Positions 50,701-63,827 of a DNA stretch of 64,000 nt are shown in pieces. The notes beneath the pieces are model-generated. The model searched no databases. It was not told the origin of the DNA and saw only the letters and a program-made list of their open reading frames with translations. Every line of letters starts with the position of its first letter. The stretch's first letter is position 1. The position numbers and the translations under genes are program-made. The stretch spans positions 4,650,001-4,714,000 of the forward strand of contig NW_027488370.1 of assembly GCF_051014445.1 (NCBI RefSeq), read 5' to 3'. This DNA is from Colletes latitarsis. Taxonomy: Eukaryota > Arthropoda > Insecta > Hymenoptera > Colletidae.

Positions 50701-53085
50701 GGGCTTTTTCTGGATTCCATCACGTAGTAATGGAGTACAACACTGAAACAGTCAATTAAACCTGGTTTCCATCAATATTCTAGAGGACAACGCAAGTTAG
50801 GTCTAGGTTAGGCCTGGGATTTGCCCTCATCAGGGTCATACTGTCGCAGTTTTAACATACTTGTTGAACGGATCCTGGGTTTTTTCTGGTTTGGTTCACG
50901 TAGTAATGTGTTACCACACTGAAACATTCAATTAAACCTGGTCTTGATAAATATTTTATAGGATAACGCATGTTAGGTTTGGGTTAGGTCTAGGATTTGC
51001 CCTCATCAGGCTCATACTTTCGCATATTTCTCATACTTCATGGCTAGATCCTGGGCTGTTTCTGGATTGTATCACGTAGTAATGTGGCACCACGCTGAAA
51101 CAGTCGATTAAACCTGGTTTCGATCAATATTTTATAGGATAACGCAAGTTAAGTCTGGGATAGGTCTGGGATTTGACCTCATCAGACTCATACTTTCGCA
51201 TTTTTCACATACTTGTTGAACAGATCCTGGGTTTTTTCTGGTTTGGATCAGGTAGTAATGTGGGACCACACTGAAACAGTCAAGTAAACCTGGTTTCGAT
51301 CAATATTTTAGAGGATAACGCATGTTAGGTCTAGGTTAGGCCTGGGATTTGCCCTCATCAGAGTCATACTGTCGCAGTATTAACATACTTGTTGAACGGA
51401 TCCTGGGTTTTTTCTGGTTTGGTTCACGTAGTAATGTGGTACCACACTGAAACATTCAATTAAACCTTTTCTTGATAAATATTTTAGAGGATAACGCATG
51501 TTAGGTTTGGGTTAGGTCTGAGGTTTGGCCCTCATCAGGCTCATACTTTCGCATATTTCTCATACTTCATGGCTAGGTCCTGGGCTGTTTCTGGATTGTA
51601 TCAGGTAGTAAAGTGGTACCACACTGAAACATGCAATGAAACCTGGTCAGGATAAATATTTTAGAGGATAACGAATCTTAGGTCTGGGTTAGGTCTAAGA
51701 TTTGCCCTCATCAGGCTCACAGTTTAGCGTTTTTCACATACTTCTTGAACAGATCCTGCGCTTTCTCTGGTTTGGATCACGAAGTAGTGTGGTACCACAC
51801 TGAAACAGTCCATTAAACCTGGTTTCGCTCAATATTTTAGAGGATAACGCATGTTAGGTCTAGGTTATGTCTGGGATTTGCTCTCATCAGGCTCATTCTT
51901 TCGCATATTTCTCATACTTGATGGCTAGATCCTGGGCTTTTTCTGGATTGCATCACGTAGTAATGTAGTACCACACTGAAACAGTCAATGAAACCTGGTT
52001 TCCATCAATATTTTAGAGGACAACGCAAGTTAGGTCTAGGTAAGGCCTGAGATTTTCACTGATCAGAATCATACTTTTGCATTCTTCACATACTTGTTGA
52101 ACGGATCCTGGGTTTTTTCTGGTGTGGTTCTCGTAGTAATGTGGTACCACACTGAAACATTCAATTAAGCCTGGTCTTGATAAATATTTTGGGAGGATAA
52201 CGCATGTTAGGTTTGGGTTAGGTCTAGGATTTGCCCTCATCAGGCTCATACTTTCGCATATTTCTCATACTTCATGGCTAGATCCTGGGCTGTTTCTGGA
52301 TTGTATCACGTAGTAATGTGGCACCACGCTGAAACAGTCGATTAAACCTGGTTTCGATCAATATTTTATAGGATAACGCAAGTTTAGTCTGGGATAGGTC
52401 TGGGATTTGACCTCATCAGGCTCATTCTTTCGCATATTTCTTATACATGTTGAACAGATCCTGGGTTTTTTCTGGTTTGGATCACGTAGTAATGTGGGAC
52501 CACACTGAAACAATCAATTAAACCTGATCTTGATAAATATTTTAGAGAATAATTCATGTTAGGTCTAGGTTAGGTCAGGGATTTGCTCTCATCAGGCTCA
52601 TTCTTTCGCATATTTCTCATACTTGATGGCTAGATCCTGGGCTTTTTCTGGATTGCATCACGTAGTAATGAAGTACAACACTGAAACAGTCAATTAAACC
52701 TGGTTTCCATCTATATCTTAGAGGACAACGCAAGTTAGGTTTGGGATATGTCTGGGATTTGCCCTCATCAGGCTCATACTTTCGCGTTTTTCACATACTT
52801 GTTGAACAGATCCTGGGTTTTTTCTGGTTTGGATCACGTAGTAGTGTGGTACCACGCTGAAACAGTCCATTAAACCTGGTTTGGATCAATATTTTAGAGG
52901 ATAACGCATGTTAGGTCTAGGTTAGGCCTGGGATTTTCACTCATCAGACTCATACTTTCGCATTCTTCACATACTTGTTGAATGGATCCTGGGTTATTTC
53001 TGGTTTGGATCACGTAGTAATGTGGGACCACACTGAAACAGTCAATTAAACCAGGTTTCGATCATTATTTTAGAGGATAACGCAT
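47712..53085 (+). repeat. Right-hand higher-order domain, copy 1
   Basis: It matches 57925-63827. The offset is 10213 bp on the left, 10566 from about 49900, and 10742 after about 52405, the steps being whole monomers. The shared marker AACATTCATTTAAACC falls at 47754 and 57967. Within the domain, successive units repeat at about 1761 and 2114 bp. Confidence 0.8.
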
Positions 53086-53091
53086 GTTTGG
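51330..53091 (+). repeat. 1762-bp ten-monomer unit, copy A
   Basis: It is followed directly by a second copy at 53092-54853. Private variants in both are CGCAGTATTAACATAC (51373 and 53135), TGGTGTGGTTCTCG and CATCTATATCTTAG (52708 and 54470). A few differences are visible, such as GATCCTGCGC here against GATCCTGGGC in copy B, and GGTTATGTC against GGTTAGGTC. Confidence 0.88.
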
Positions 53092-54853
53092 TCTAGGTTA
53101 GGCCTGGGATTTGCCCTCATCAGAGTCATACTGTCGCAGTATTAACATACTTGTTGAACGGATCCTGGGTTTTTTCTGGTTTGGTTCACGTAGTAATGTG
53201 GTACCACACTGAAACATTCAATTAAACCTTTTCTTGATAAATATTTTAGAGGATAACGCATGTTAGGTTTGGGTTAGGTCTGAGGTTTGGCCCTCATCAG
53301 GCTCATACTTTCGCATATTTCTCATACTTCATGGCTAGGTCCTGGGCTGTTTCTGGATTGTATCAGGTAGTAAAGTGGTACCACACTGAAACATGCAATG
53401 AAACCTGGTCAGGATAAATATTTTAGAGGATAACGAATCTTAGGTCTGGGTTAGGTCTAAGATTTGCCCTCATCAGGCTCACAGTTTAGCGTTTTTCACA
53501 TACTTCTTGAACAGATCCTGGGCTTTCTCTGGTTTGGATCACGAAGTAGTGTGGTACCACACTGAAACAGTCCATTAAACCTGGTTTCGCTCAATATTTT
53601 AGAGGATAACGCATGTTAGGTCTAGGTTAGGTCTGGGATTTGCTCTCATCAGGCTCATTCTTTCGCATATTTCTCATACTTGATGGCTAGATCCTGGGCT
53701 TTTTCTGGATTGCATCACGTAGTAATGTAGTACCACACTGAAACAGTCAATGAAACCTGGTTTCCATCAATATTTTAGAGGACAACGCAAGTTAGGTCTA
53801 GGTAAGGCCTGAGATTTTCACTGATCAGAATCATACTTTTGCATTCTTCACATACTTGTTGAACGGATCCTGGGTTTTTTCTGGTGTGGTTCTCGTAGTA
53901 ATGTGGTACCACACTGAAACATTCAATTAAGCCTGGTCTTGATAAATATTTTGGGAGGATAACGCATGTTAGGTTTGGGTTAGGTCTAGGATTTGCCCTC
54001 ATCAGGCTCATACTTTCGCATATTTCTCATACTTCATGGCTAGATCCTGGGCTGTTTCTGGATTGTATCACGTAGTAATGTGGCACCACGCTGAAACAGT
54101 CGATTAAACCTGGTTTCGATCAATATTTTATAGGATAACGCAAGTTTAGTCTGGGATAGGTCTGGGATTTGACCTCATCAGGCTCATTCTTTCGCATATT
54201 TCTTATACATGTTGAACAGATCCTGGGTTTTTTCTGGTTTGGATCACGTAGTAATGTGGGACCACACTGAAACAATCAATTAAACCTGATCTTGATAAAT
54301 ATTTTAGAGAATAATTCATGTTAGGTCTAGGTTAGGTCAGGGATTTGCTCTCATCAGGCTCATTCTTTCGCATATTTCTCATACTTGATGGCTAGATCCT
54401 GGGCTTTTTCTGGATTGCATCACGTAGTAATGAAGTACAACACTGAAACAGTCAATTAAACCTGGTTTCCATCTATATCTTAGAGGACAACGCAAGTTAG
54501 GTTTGGGATATGTCTGGGATTTGCCCTCATCAGGCTCATACTTTCGCGTTTTTCACATACTTGTTGAACAGATCCTGGGTTTTTTCTGGTTTGGATCACG
54601 TAGTAGTGTGGTACCACGCTGAAACAGTCCATTAAACCTGGTTTGGATCAATATTTTAGAGGATAACGCATGTTAGGTCTAGGTTAGGCCTGGGATTTTC
54701 ACTCATCAGACTCATACTTTCGCATTCTTCACATACTTGTTGAATGGATCCTGGGTTATTTCTGGTTTGGATCACGTAGTAATGTGGGACCACACTGAAA
54801 CAGTCAATTAAACCAGGTTTCGATCATTATTTTAGAGGATAACGCATGTTTGG
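53092..54853 (+). repeat. 1762-bp ten-monomer unit, copy B
   Basis: Tandem copy of 51330-53091. Its right edge (TCATTATTTTAGAGGATAAC, then an A monomer with ACTTTATGGCTAG near 54911) is also the arrangement at 63803-63900, so the same junction exists twice in the window. Confidence 0.88.
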
Positions 54854-57800
54854 TCTAGGTTAGGTCTGGGATTTGCTCTCATCAGGCTCATTCTTTCGCA
54901 TATTTCTCATACTTTATGGCTAGATCCTGGACTTTTTCTGGATTGCATCACGTAGTAATGAAGTACAACACAGAAACAGTCAATTAAACCTGGTTTCCAT
55001 CAATATTCTAGAGGACAACGCATGTTAGGTCTAGGTTAGGCCTGGGATTTGCCCTCATCAGGGTCATACTGTCGCAGTTTTAACATACTTGTTGAACGGA
55101 TCCTGGGTTTTTTCTGGTTTGGTTCACGCAGTAATGTGGTACCACACTGAAACATTCAATTAATCCTTTTCTTGATAAATATTTTAGAGGATAACGCATG
55201 TTAGGTTTGGGTTAGGTCTAGGATTTGCCCTCATCAGGCTCATACTTTCGCATATTTCTCATACTTCATGGCTAGATCCTGGGCAGATTCTGGATTGTAT
55301 CACGTAGTAATGTGGCACCACGCTGAAACAGTCGATTAAACCTGGTTTCGATCAATATTTTAGAGGATAACGCAAGTTAAGTCTGGGATAGGTCTGGGAT
55401 TTGACCTCATCAGACTCATACTTTCGCGTTTTTCACATACTTGTTGAACAGATCCTGGGTTTTTTCTGGTTTGGATCACGTAGTAATGTGGGACCACACT
55501 GAAACAGTCAAGTAAACCTGGTTTCGATAAATATTTTAGAGAATAATTCATGTTTGGTCTATGTTAGGTCTGGGATTTGCTCTCATCAGGCTCATTCTTT
55601 CGCATATTTCTCATACATGATGAACAGATCCTGGGTTTTTTCTGGTTTGGATCACGTAGTAATGTGGGACCACACTGAACAATCAATTAAACCTGATCTT
55701 GAAAAATATTTTAGAGGATAACGCATGTTAGGTCTGGGTTCGGTCTAGGATTTGCCCTCATCAGGCTCATACTTTCGCATATTTCTCATACTTCATGGCT
55801 AGATCCTGGGCTGTTTCTGGATTGGATCACGTAGTAATGTGGTACCACGCTGAAACAGTCAATTAAACCTGGTTTCGATCAATATTTTAGAGGATAACGC
55901 ATGTTAGGTCTAGGTTAGGTCTGGGATTTGCTCTCATCAGACTCATTCTTTCGCATATTTCTCATACTTGATGGCTAGATCCTGGGCTTTTTCTGGATTG
56001 CATCACGTATTAATGTAGTACCACACTGAAACAGTCAATGAAACCTGGTTTCCATCAATATTCTAGAGGACAACGCATGTTAGGTCTAGGTTAGGCCTGG
56101 GATTTGCCCTCATCAGAGTCATACTGTGGCAGTTTTAACATACTTGTTGAACGGATCCTGGGTTTTCTCTGGTTTGGTTCACGTAGTAATGTGGTACCAC
56201 ACTGAAACATTCAATTAAACCGTTTCTTCATAAATATTTTAGAGGATAACGCATGTTAGGTTTGGGTTAGGTCTGAGGTTTGGCCCTCATCAGGCTCATA
56301 CTTTCGCATATTTCTCATACTTCATGGCTAGATCCTGGGCTGTTTCTGGATTGTATCAGGTAGTAAAGTGGTACCACACTGAAACAGTCGATTAAACCTG
56401 GTTTCGATCAATATTTTATAGGATAACGCAAGTTAAGTCTGGGATAGGTCTGGGATTTGACCTCATCAGACTCATACTTTCGCGTTTTTCACATACTTGT
56501 TGAACAGATCCTGGGTTTTTTCTGGTTTGGATCACGTAGTAGTGTGGTACCACGCTGAAACAGTCCATTAAACCTGGTTTGGATCAATATTTTAGAGGAT
56601 AACTCATGTTAGGTCTAGGTTAGGCCTGGGATTTTCACTTATCAGACTCATACTTTCGCATTCTTCGCATACTTGTTGAACGGATCCTGGGTTATTTCTG
56701 GTTTGGGTCACGCAGTAATGTGGGACCACACTGAAACAGTCAATTAAACCAGGTTTCGATCAATATTTTAGAGAATAATTCATGTTAGGTCTAGGTTAGG
56801 TCTGGGATTTGCTCCCATCAGGCTCATACTTTCGCATATTTCTCATACTTCATGGCTAGATCCTGGGCTATTTCTGGATTGGATCACGTAGTAATGTGGC
56901 ACCACGCTGAAACAGTCGATTAAACCTGGTTTCGATCAATATTTTAGAGGATAACGCAAGTTAAGTCTGCGATAGGTCTGGGATTTGACCTCATCAGACT
57001 CATACTGTCGCGTTTTTCACATACTTGTTGAACAGATCCTGGGTTTTTTCTGGTTTGGATCACGTAGTAATGTGGGACCACACTGAAACAGTCAAGTAAA
57101 CCTGGTTCCGATCAATATTTTAGAGAATAATTCATGTTAGGTCTAAGTTAGGTCTGGGATTTTCTCTCATCAGGCTCATTCTTTCGCATATTTCTCATAC
57201 ATGTTGAACAGATCCTGGGTTTTTTCTGGTTTGGATCACGTATTAATGTGGGACCACACTGAAACAATCAATTAAACCTGATCTTTATAAATATTTTAGA
57301 GGATAATGCATGTTAGGTCTGGGTTAGGTCTAGGATTTGCCCTCATCAGGCTCATACTTTCGCATATTTCTCACACTTCATGGCTAGATCCTGGGCTGTT
57401 TCTGGATTGGATCACGTAGTAATGTGGTACCACGCTGAAACAGTCAATTAAACCTGGTTTCGATCAATATTTTAGAGGATAAAGCAAATTAGGTCTGGGA
57501 TAGGTCTAGGATTTGCCCTCATCAGGCTCTTACTTTCGCATATTTCTCATACTTCATGGCTAGATCCTGGGGTATTTCTGGATTGGATCACGTAGTAAAG
57601 TGGTACCACACTGAAACATTGAATGAAACCTGGTCTGGATAAATATTTCAGAGGATAACGCATCGTATGTCTGGGTTAGGTCTAAAATTTGCCCTCATCA
57701 GGCTCACAGTTTAGCGTTTTTCACATACTTGTTGAACAGATCCTGGGCTTTTTCTGGTTTGCATCACGAAGTAGTGTGGTACCTCACTGAAACAGTCCAT

Positions 57801-57924
57801 TAAACCTGGTTTCGCTCAATATTTTAGAGGATAACGCATGTTAGGTCTAGGTTAGTTCTGGGATTAGCTCTCATCATGCTCATTCTTTCGCATATTTCTC
57901 ATACTTCATGGCTAGATCCTGGGC
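54854..57924 (+). repeat. Satellite between the right-hand domain copies
   Basis: A, B and C monomers carry the lineage marker GTCTGAGGTTTGGCCC at 56271. A one-base loss (ACTGAACAATC) is visible near 55677. The order of units overlaps that of the neighbouring higher-order unit but is not a clean copy. Confidence 0.65.
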
Positions 57925-60900
57925 TATTTCTGGTTTGGTTCACGTAGTAATGTGTTACCACACTGAAACATTCATTTAAACCTGGTCTTGATAAATATTT
58001 TATAGGATAACGCATGTTAGGTTTGGGTTAGGTCTAGGATTTGCCCTCATCAGGCTCATACTTTCGCATATTTCTCATACTTCATGGCTAGATCCTGGGC
58101 TGTTTCTGGATTGTATCACGTAGTAATGTGGCACCACGCAGAAACAGTCGATTAAACCTCGTTTCGATCAATATTTTATAGGATAACGCAAGTTAAGTCT
58201 GGGATAGGTCTGGGATTTGACCTCATCAGACTCATACTTTCGCGTTTTTCACATACTTGTTGAACAGACCCTGGGTTTCTTCTGGTTTGGATCAGGTAGT
58301 AATGTGGGACCACACTGAAACAGTCAAGTAAACCTGGTTTCGATCAATATTTTAGAGGATAACGCATGTTAGGTCTAGGTTAGGCCTGGGATTTGCCCTC
58401 ATCAGAGTCATACTGTCGCAGTTTTAACATACTTCTTGAACAGATCCTGGGCTTTCTCTGGTTTGGATCACGAAGTAGTGTGGTACCACACTGAAACAGT
58501 CCATTAAACCTGGTTTCGCTCAATATTTTAGAGGATAACGCATGTTAGGTCTAGGTTAGGTCTGGAATTTGCTCTCATCAGGCTCATTCTTTCGCATATT
58601 TCTCATACTGGATGGCTAGATACTGGGCTTTTTCTGGATTGCATCACGTAGTAATGTAGTACCACACTGAGACAGTCAATGAAACCTGGTTTCCAACAAT
58701 ATTTTAGAGGACAACGCAAGTTAGGTCTAGGTAAGGCCTCAGATTTTCACTGATCAGACTCATACTTTCGCATTCTTCACATACTTGTTGAACGGATCCT
58801 GGGTTTTTTCTGGTTTGGATCACGTAGTATTGTGGTACCACACAGAAACATTCAATTAAACCTGGTCTTGATAAATATTTTAGAGGATAACGCATGTTAG
58901 GTTTGGGTTAGGTCTAGGATTTGCCCTCATCAGGCTCATACTTTCGCATTATTCACATACTTGTTGAACGGATCCTGGGTTTTTTCTGGTTTAGATCACG
59001 TAGTAATGTGGTACCACACTGAAACAGTCAAATAAACTTGGTTTTGATCAATATTTTAGAGAATAATTCATGTTAGATCTAGGTTAGGTCTGGGATTTGC
59101 TCCGATCAGGCTCATTCTTTCGCATATTTCTCATACTTGATGGCTAGATCCTGGGGTTTTTCTGGATTGCATCACGTACTAATGGAGTACAACACTGAAA
59201 CAGTCAATTAAACCTGGTTTCCATCAATATTCTAGAGGACAACGCAAGTTAGGTCTAGGTTAGGCCTGGGATTTGCCCTCATCAGGGTCATACTGTCGCA
59301 GTTTTAACATACTTGTTGAACGGATCCTGGGTTTTTTCTGGTTTGGTTCACGTAGTAATGTGTTACCACACTGAAACATTCAATTAAACCTGGTCTTGAT
59401 AAATATTTTATAGGATAACGCATGTTAGGTTTGGGTTAGGTCTAGGATTTGCCCTCATCAGGCTCATACTTTCGCATATTTCTCATACTTCATGGCTAGA
59501 TCCTGGGCTGTTTCTGGATTGTATCACGTAGTAATGTGGCACCACGCTGAAACAGTCGATTAAACCTGGTTTCGATCAATATTTTATAGGATAACGCAAG
59601 TTAAGTCTGGGATAGGTCTGGGATTTGACCTCATCAGACTCATACTTTCGCATTTTTCACATACTTGTTGAACAGATCCTGGGTTTTTTCTGGTTTGGAT
59701 CAGGTAGTAATGTGGGACCACACTGAAACAGTCAAGTAAACCTGGTTTCGATCAATATTTTAGAGGATAACGCATGTTAGGTCTAGGTTAGGCCTGGGAT
59801 TTGCCCTCATCAGAGTCATACTGTCGCAGTTTTAACATACTTGTTGAACGGATCCTGGGTTTTTTCTGGTTTGGTTCACGTAGTAATGTGGTACCACACT
59901 GAAACATTCAATTAAACCTTTTCTTGATAAATATTTTAGAGGATAACGCATGTTAGGTTTGGGTTAGGTCTGAGGTTTGGCCCTCATCAGGCTCATACTT
60001 TCGCATATTTCTCATACTTCATGGCTAGGTCCTGGGCTGTTTCTGGATTGTATCAGGTAGTAAAGTGGTACCACACTGAAACATGCAATGAAACCTGGTC
60101 AGGATAAATATTTTAGAGGATAACGAATCTTAGGTCTGGGTTAGGTCTAAGATTTGCCCTCATCAGGCTCACAGTTTAGCGTTTTTCACATACTTCTTGA
60201 ACAGATCCTGGGCTTTCTCTGGTTTGGATCACGAAGTAGTGTGGTACCACACTGAAACAGTCCATTAAACCTGGTTTCGCTCAATATTTTAGAGGATAAC
60301 GCATGTTAGGTCTAGGTTAGGTCTGGGATTTGCTCTCATCAGGCTCATTCTTTCGCATATTTCTCATACTTGATGGCTAGATCCTGGGCTTTTTCTGGAT
60401 TGCATCACGTAGTAATGTAGTACCACACTGAAACAGTCAATGAAACCTGGTTTCCATCAATATTTTAGAGGACAACGCAAGTTAGGTCTAGGTAAGGCTT
60501 GAGATTTTCACTGATCAGAATCATACTTTTGCATTCTTCACATACTTGTTGAACGGATCCTGGGTTTTTTCTGGTTTGGTTCTCGTAGTAATGTGGTACC
60601 ACACTGAAACATTCAATTAAGCCTGGTCTTGATAAATATTTTGGGAGGATAACGCATGTTAGGTTTGGGTTAGGTCTAGGATTTGCCCTCATCAGGCTCA
60701 TACTTTCGCATATTTCACATACTTGATGGCTAGATCCTGGGCTGTTTCTGGATTGTATCACGTAGTAATGTGGCACCACGCTGAAACAGTCGATTAAACC
60801 TGGTTTCGATCAATATTTTATAGGATAACGCAAGGTAAGTCTGGGATAGGTCTGGGATTTGACCTCATCAGACTCATACTTTCGCGTTTTTCACATACTT

Positions 60901-63827
60901 GTTGAACACATCCTGGGTTTTTTCTGGTTTGGATCACGTAGTAATGTGGGACCACACTGAAACAGTCAAGTAAACCTGGTTTCGATCAATATTTTAGAGA
61001 ATAATTCATGTTAGGTCTAAGTTAGGTCTGGGATTTGCTCTCATCAGGCTCATTCTTTCGCATATTTCTTATACATGTTGAACAGATCCTGGGTTTTTTC
61101 TGGTTTGGATCACGTAGTAATGTGGGACCACACTGAAACAATCAATTAAACCTGATCTTGATAAATATTTTAGAGAATAATTCATGTTAGGTCTAGGTTA
61201 GGTCTGGGATTTGCTCCGATCAGGCTCATTCTTTCGCATATTTCTCATACTTGATGGCTAGATCCTGGGCTTTTTCTGGATTGCATCACGTAGTAATGGA
61301 GTACAACACTGAAACAGTCAATTAAACCTGGTTTCCATCAATATTCTAGAGGACAACGCAAGTTAGGTCTAGGTTAGGCCTGGGATTTGCCCTCATCAGG
61401 GTCATACTGTCGCAGTTTTAACATACTTGTTGAACGGATCCTGGGTTTTTTCTGGTTTGGTTCACGTAGTAATGTGTTACCACACTGAAACATTCAATTA
61501 AACCTGGTCTTGATAAATATTTTATAGGATAACGCATGTTAGGTTTGGGTTAGGTCTAGGATTTTCCCTCATCAGGCTCATACTTTCGCATATTTCTCAT
61601 ACATCATGGCTAGATCCTGGGCTGTTTCTGGATTGTATCACGTAGTAATGTGGCACCACGCTGAAACAGTCGATTAAACCTGGTTTCGATCAATATTTTA
61701 TAGGATAACGCAAGTTAAGTCTGGGATAGGTCTGGGATTTGACCTCATCAGACTCATACTTTCGCATTTTTCACATACTTGTTGAACAGATCCTGGGTTT
61801 TTTCTGGTTTGGATCAGGTAGTAATGTGGGACCACACTGAAACAGTCAAGTAAACCTGGTTTCGATCAATATTTTAGAGGATAACGCATGTTAGGTCTAG
61901 GTTAGGCCTGGGATTTGCCCTCATCAGAGTCATACTGTCGCAGTTTTAACATACTTGTTGAACGGATCCTGGGTTTTTTCTGGTTTGGTTCACGTAGTAA
62001 TGTGGTACCACACTGAAACATTCAATTAAACCTTTTCTTGATAAATATTTTAGAGGATAACGCATGTTAGGTTTGGGTTAGGTCTGAGGTTTGGCCCTCA
62101 TCAGGCTCATACTTTCGCATATTTCTCATACTTCATGGCTAGGTCCTGGGCTGTTTCTGGATTGTATCAGGTAGTAAAGTGGTACCACACTGAAACATGC
62201 AATGAAACCTGGTCAGGATAAATATTTTAGAGGATAACGAATCTTAGGTCTGGGTTAGGTCTAAGATTTGCCCTCATCAGGCTCACAGTTTAGCGTTTTT
62301 CACATACTTCTTGAACAGATCCTGGGCTTTCTCTGGTTTGGATCACGAAGTAGTGTGGTACCACACTGAAACAGTCCATTAAACCTGGTTTCGCTCAATA
62401 TTTTAGAGGATAACGCATGTTAGGTCTAGGTTAGGTCTGGGATTTGCTCTCATCAGACTCATTCTTTCGCATATTTCTCATACTTGATGGCTAGATCCTG
62501 GGCTTTTTCTGTATTGCATCACGTAGTAATGTAGTACCACACTGAAACAGTCAATGAAACCTGGTTTCCATCAATATTTTAGAGGACAACGCAAGTTAGG
62601 TCTAGGTATGGCCTGAGATTTTCACTGATCAGAATCATACTTTTGCATTCTTCACATACTTGTTGAACGGATCCTGGGTTTTTTCTGGTTTGGTTCTCGT
62701 AGTAATGTGGTACCACACTGAAACATTCAATTAAGCCTGGTCTTGATAAATATTTTGGGAGGATAACGCATGTTAGGTTTGGGTTAGGTCTAGGATTTGC
62801 CCTCATCAGGCTCATACTTTCGCATATTTCACATACTTGATGGCTAGATCCTGGGCTGTTTCTAGATTGTATCACGTAGTAATGTGGCACCACGCTGAAA
62901 CAGTCGATTAAACCTGGTTTCGATCAATATTTTATAGGATAACGCAAGGTAAGTCTGGGATAGGTCTGGGATTTGACCTCATTAGACTCATACTTTCGCG
63001 TTTTTCACATACTTGTTGAACAGATCCTGGGTTTTTTCTGGTTTGGATCACGTAGTAATGTGGGACCACACTGAAACAGTCAAGTAAACCTGGTTTCGAT
63101 CAATATTTTAGAGAATAATTCATGTTAGGTCTAAGTTAGGTCTGGGATTTGCTCTCATCAGGCTCATTCTTTCGCATATTTCTTATACATGTTGAACAGA
63201 TCCTGGGTTTTTTCTGGTTTGGATCACGTAGTAATGTGGGACCACACTGAAACAATCAATTAAACCTGATCTTGATAAATATTTTAGAGAATAATTCATG
63301 TTAGGTCTAGGTTAGGTCAGGGATTTGCTCTCATCAGGCTCATTCTTTCGCATATTTCTCATACTTGATGGCTAGATCCTGGGCTTTTTCTGGATTGCAT
63401 CACGTAGTAATGAAGTACAACACTGAAACAGTCAATTAAACCTGGTTTCCATCTATATCTTAGAGGACAACGCAAGTTAGGTCTGGGATATGTCTGGGAT
63501 TTGCCCTCATCAGGCTCATACTTTCGCGTTTTTCACATACTTGTTGAACAGATCCTGGGTTTTTTCTGGTTTGGATCACGTAGTAGTGTGGTACCACGCT
63601 GAAACAGTCCATTAAACCTGGTTTGGATCAATATTTTAGAGGATAACGCATGTTAGGTCTAGGTTAGGCCTGGGATTTTCACTCATCAGACTCATACTTT
63701 CGCATTCTTCACATACTTGTTGAATGGATCCTGGGTTATTTCTGGTTTGGATCACGTAGTAATGTGGGACCACACTGAAACAGTCAATTAAACCAGGTTT
63801 CGATCATTATTTTAGAGGATAACGCAT
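57925..63827 (+). repeat. Right-hand higher-order domain, copy 2
   Basis: Second copy of 47712-53085, containing two successive 2114-bp (12-monomer) units. Markers recur at that spacing: TTTGCTCCGATCAGG at 59096 and 61210, GTCTGAGGTTTGGCCC at 59968 and 62082, and ATTTTGGGAGGATAACG near 60639 and 62753. The monomer order in one unit is C, A, D, A, B, A, B, A/B hybrid, A, C, A, B. Confidence 0.82.
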
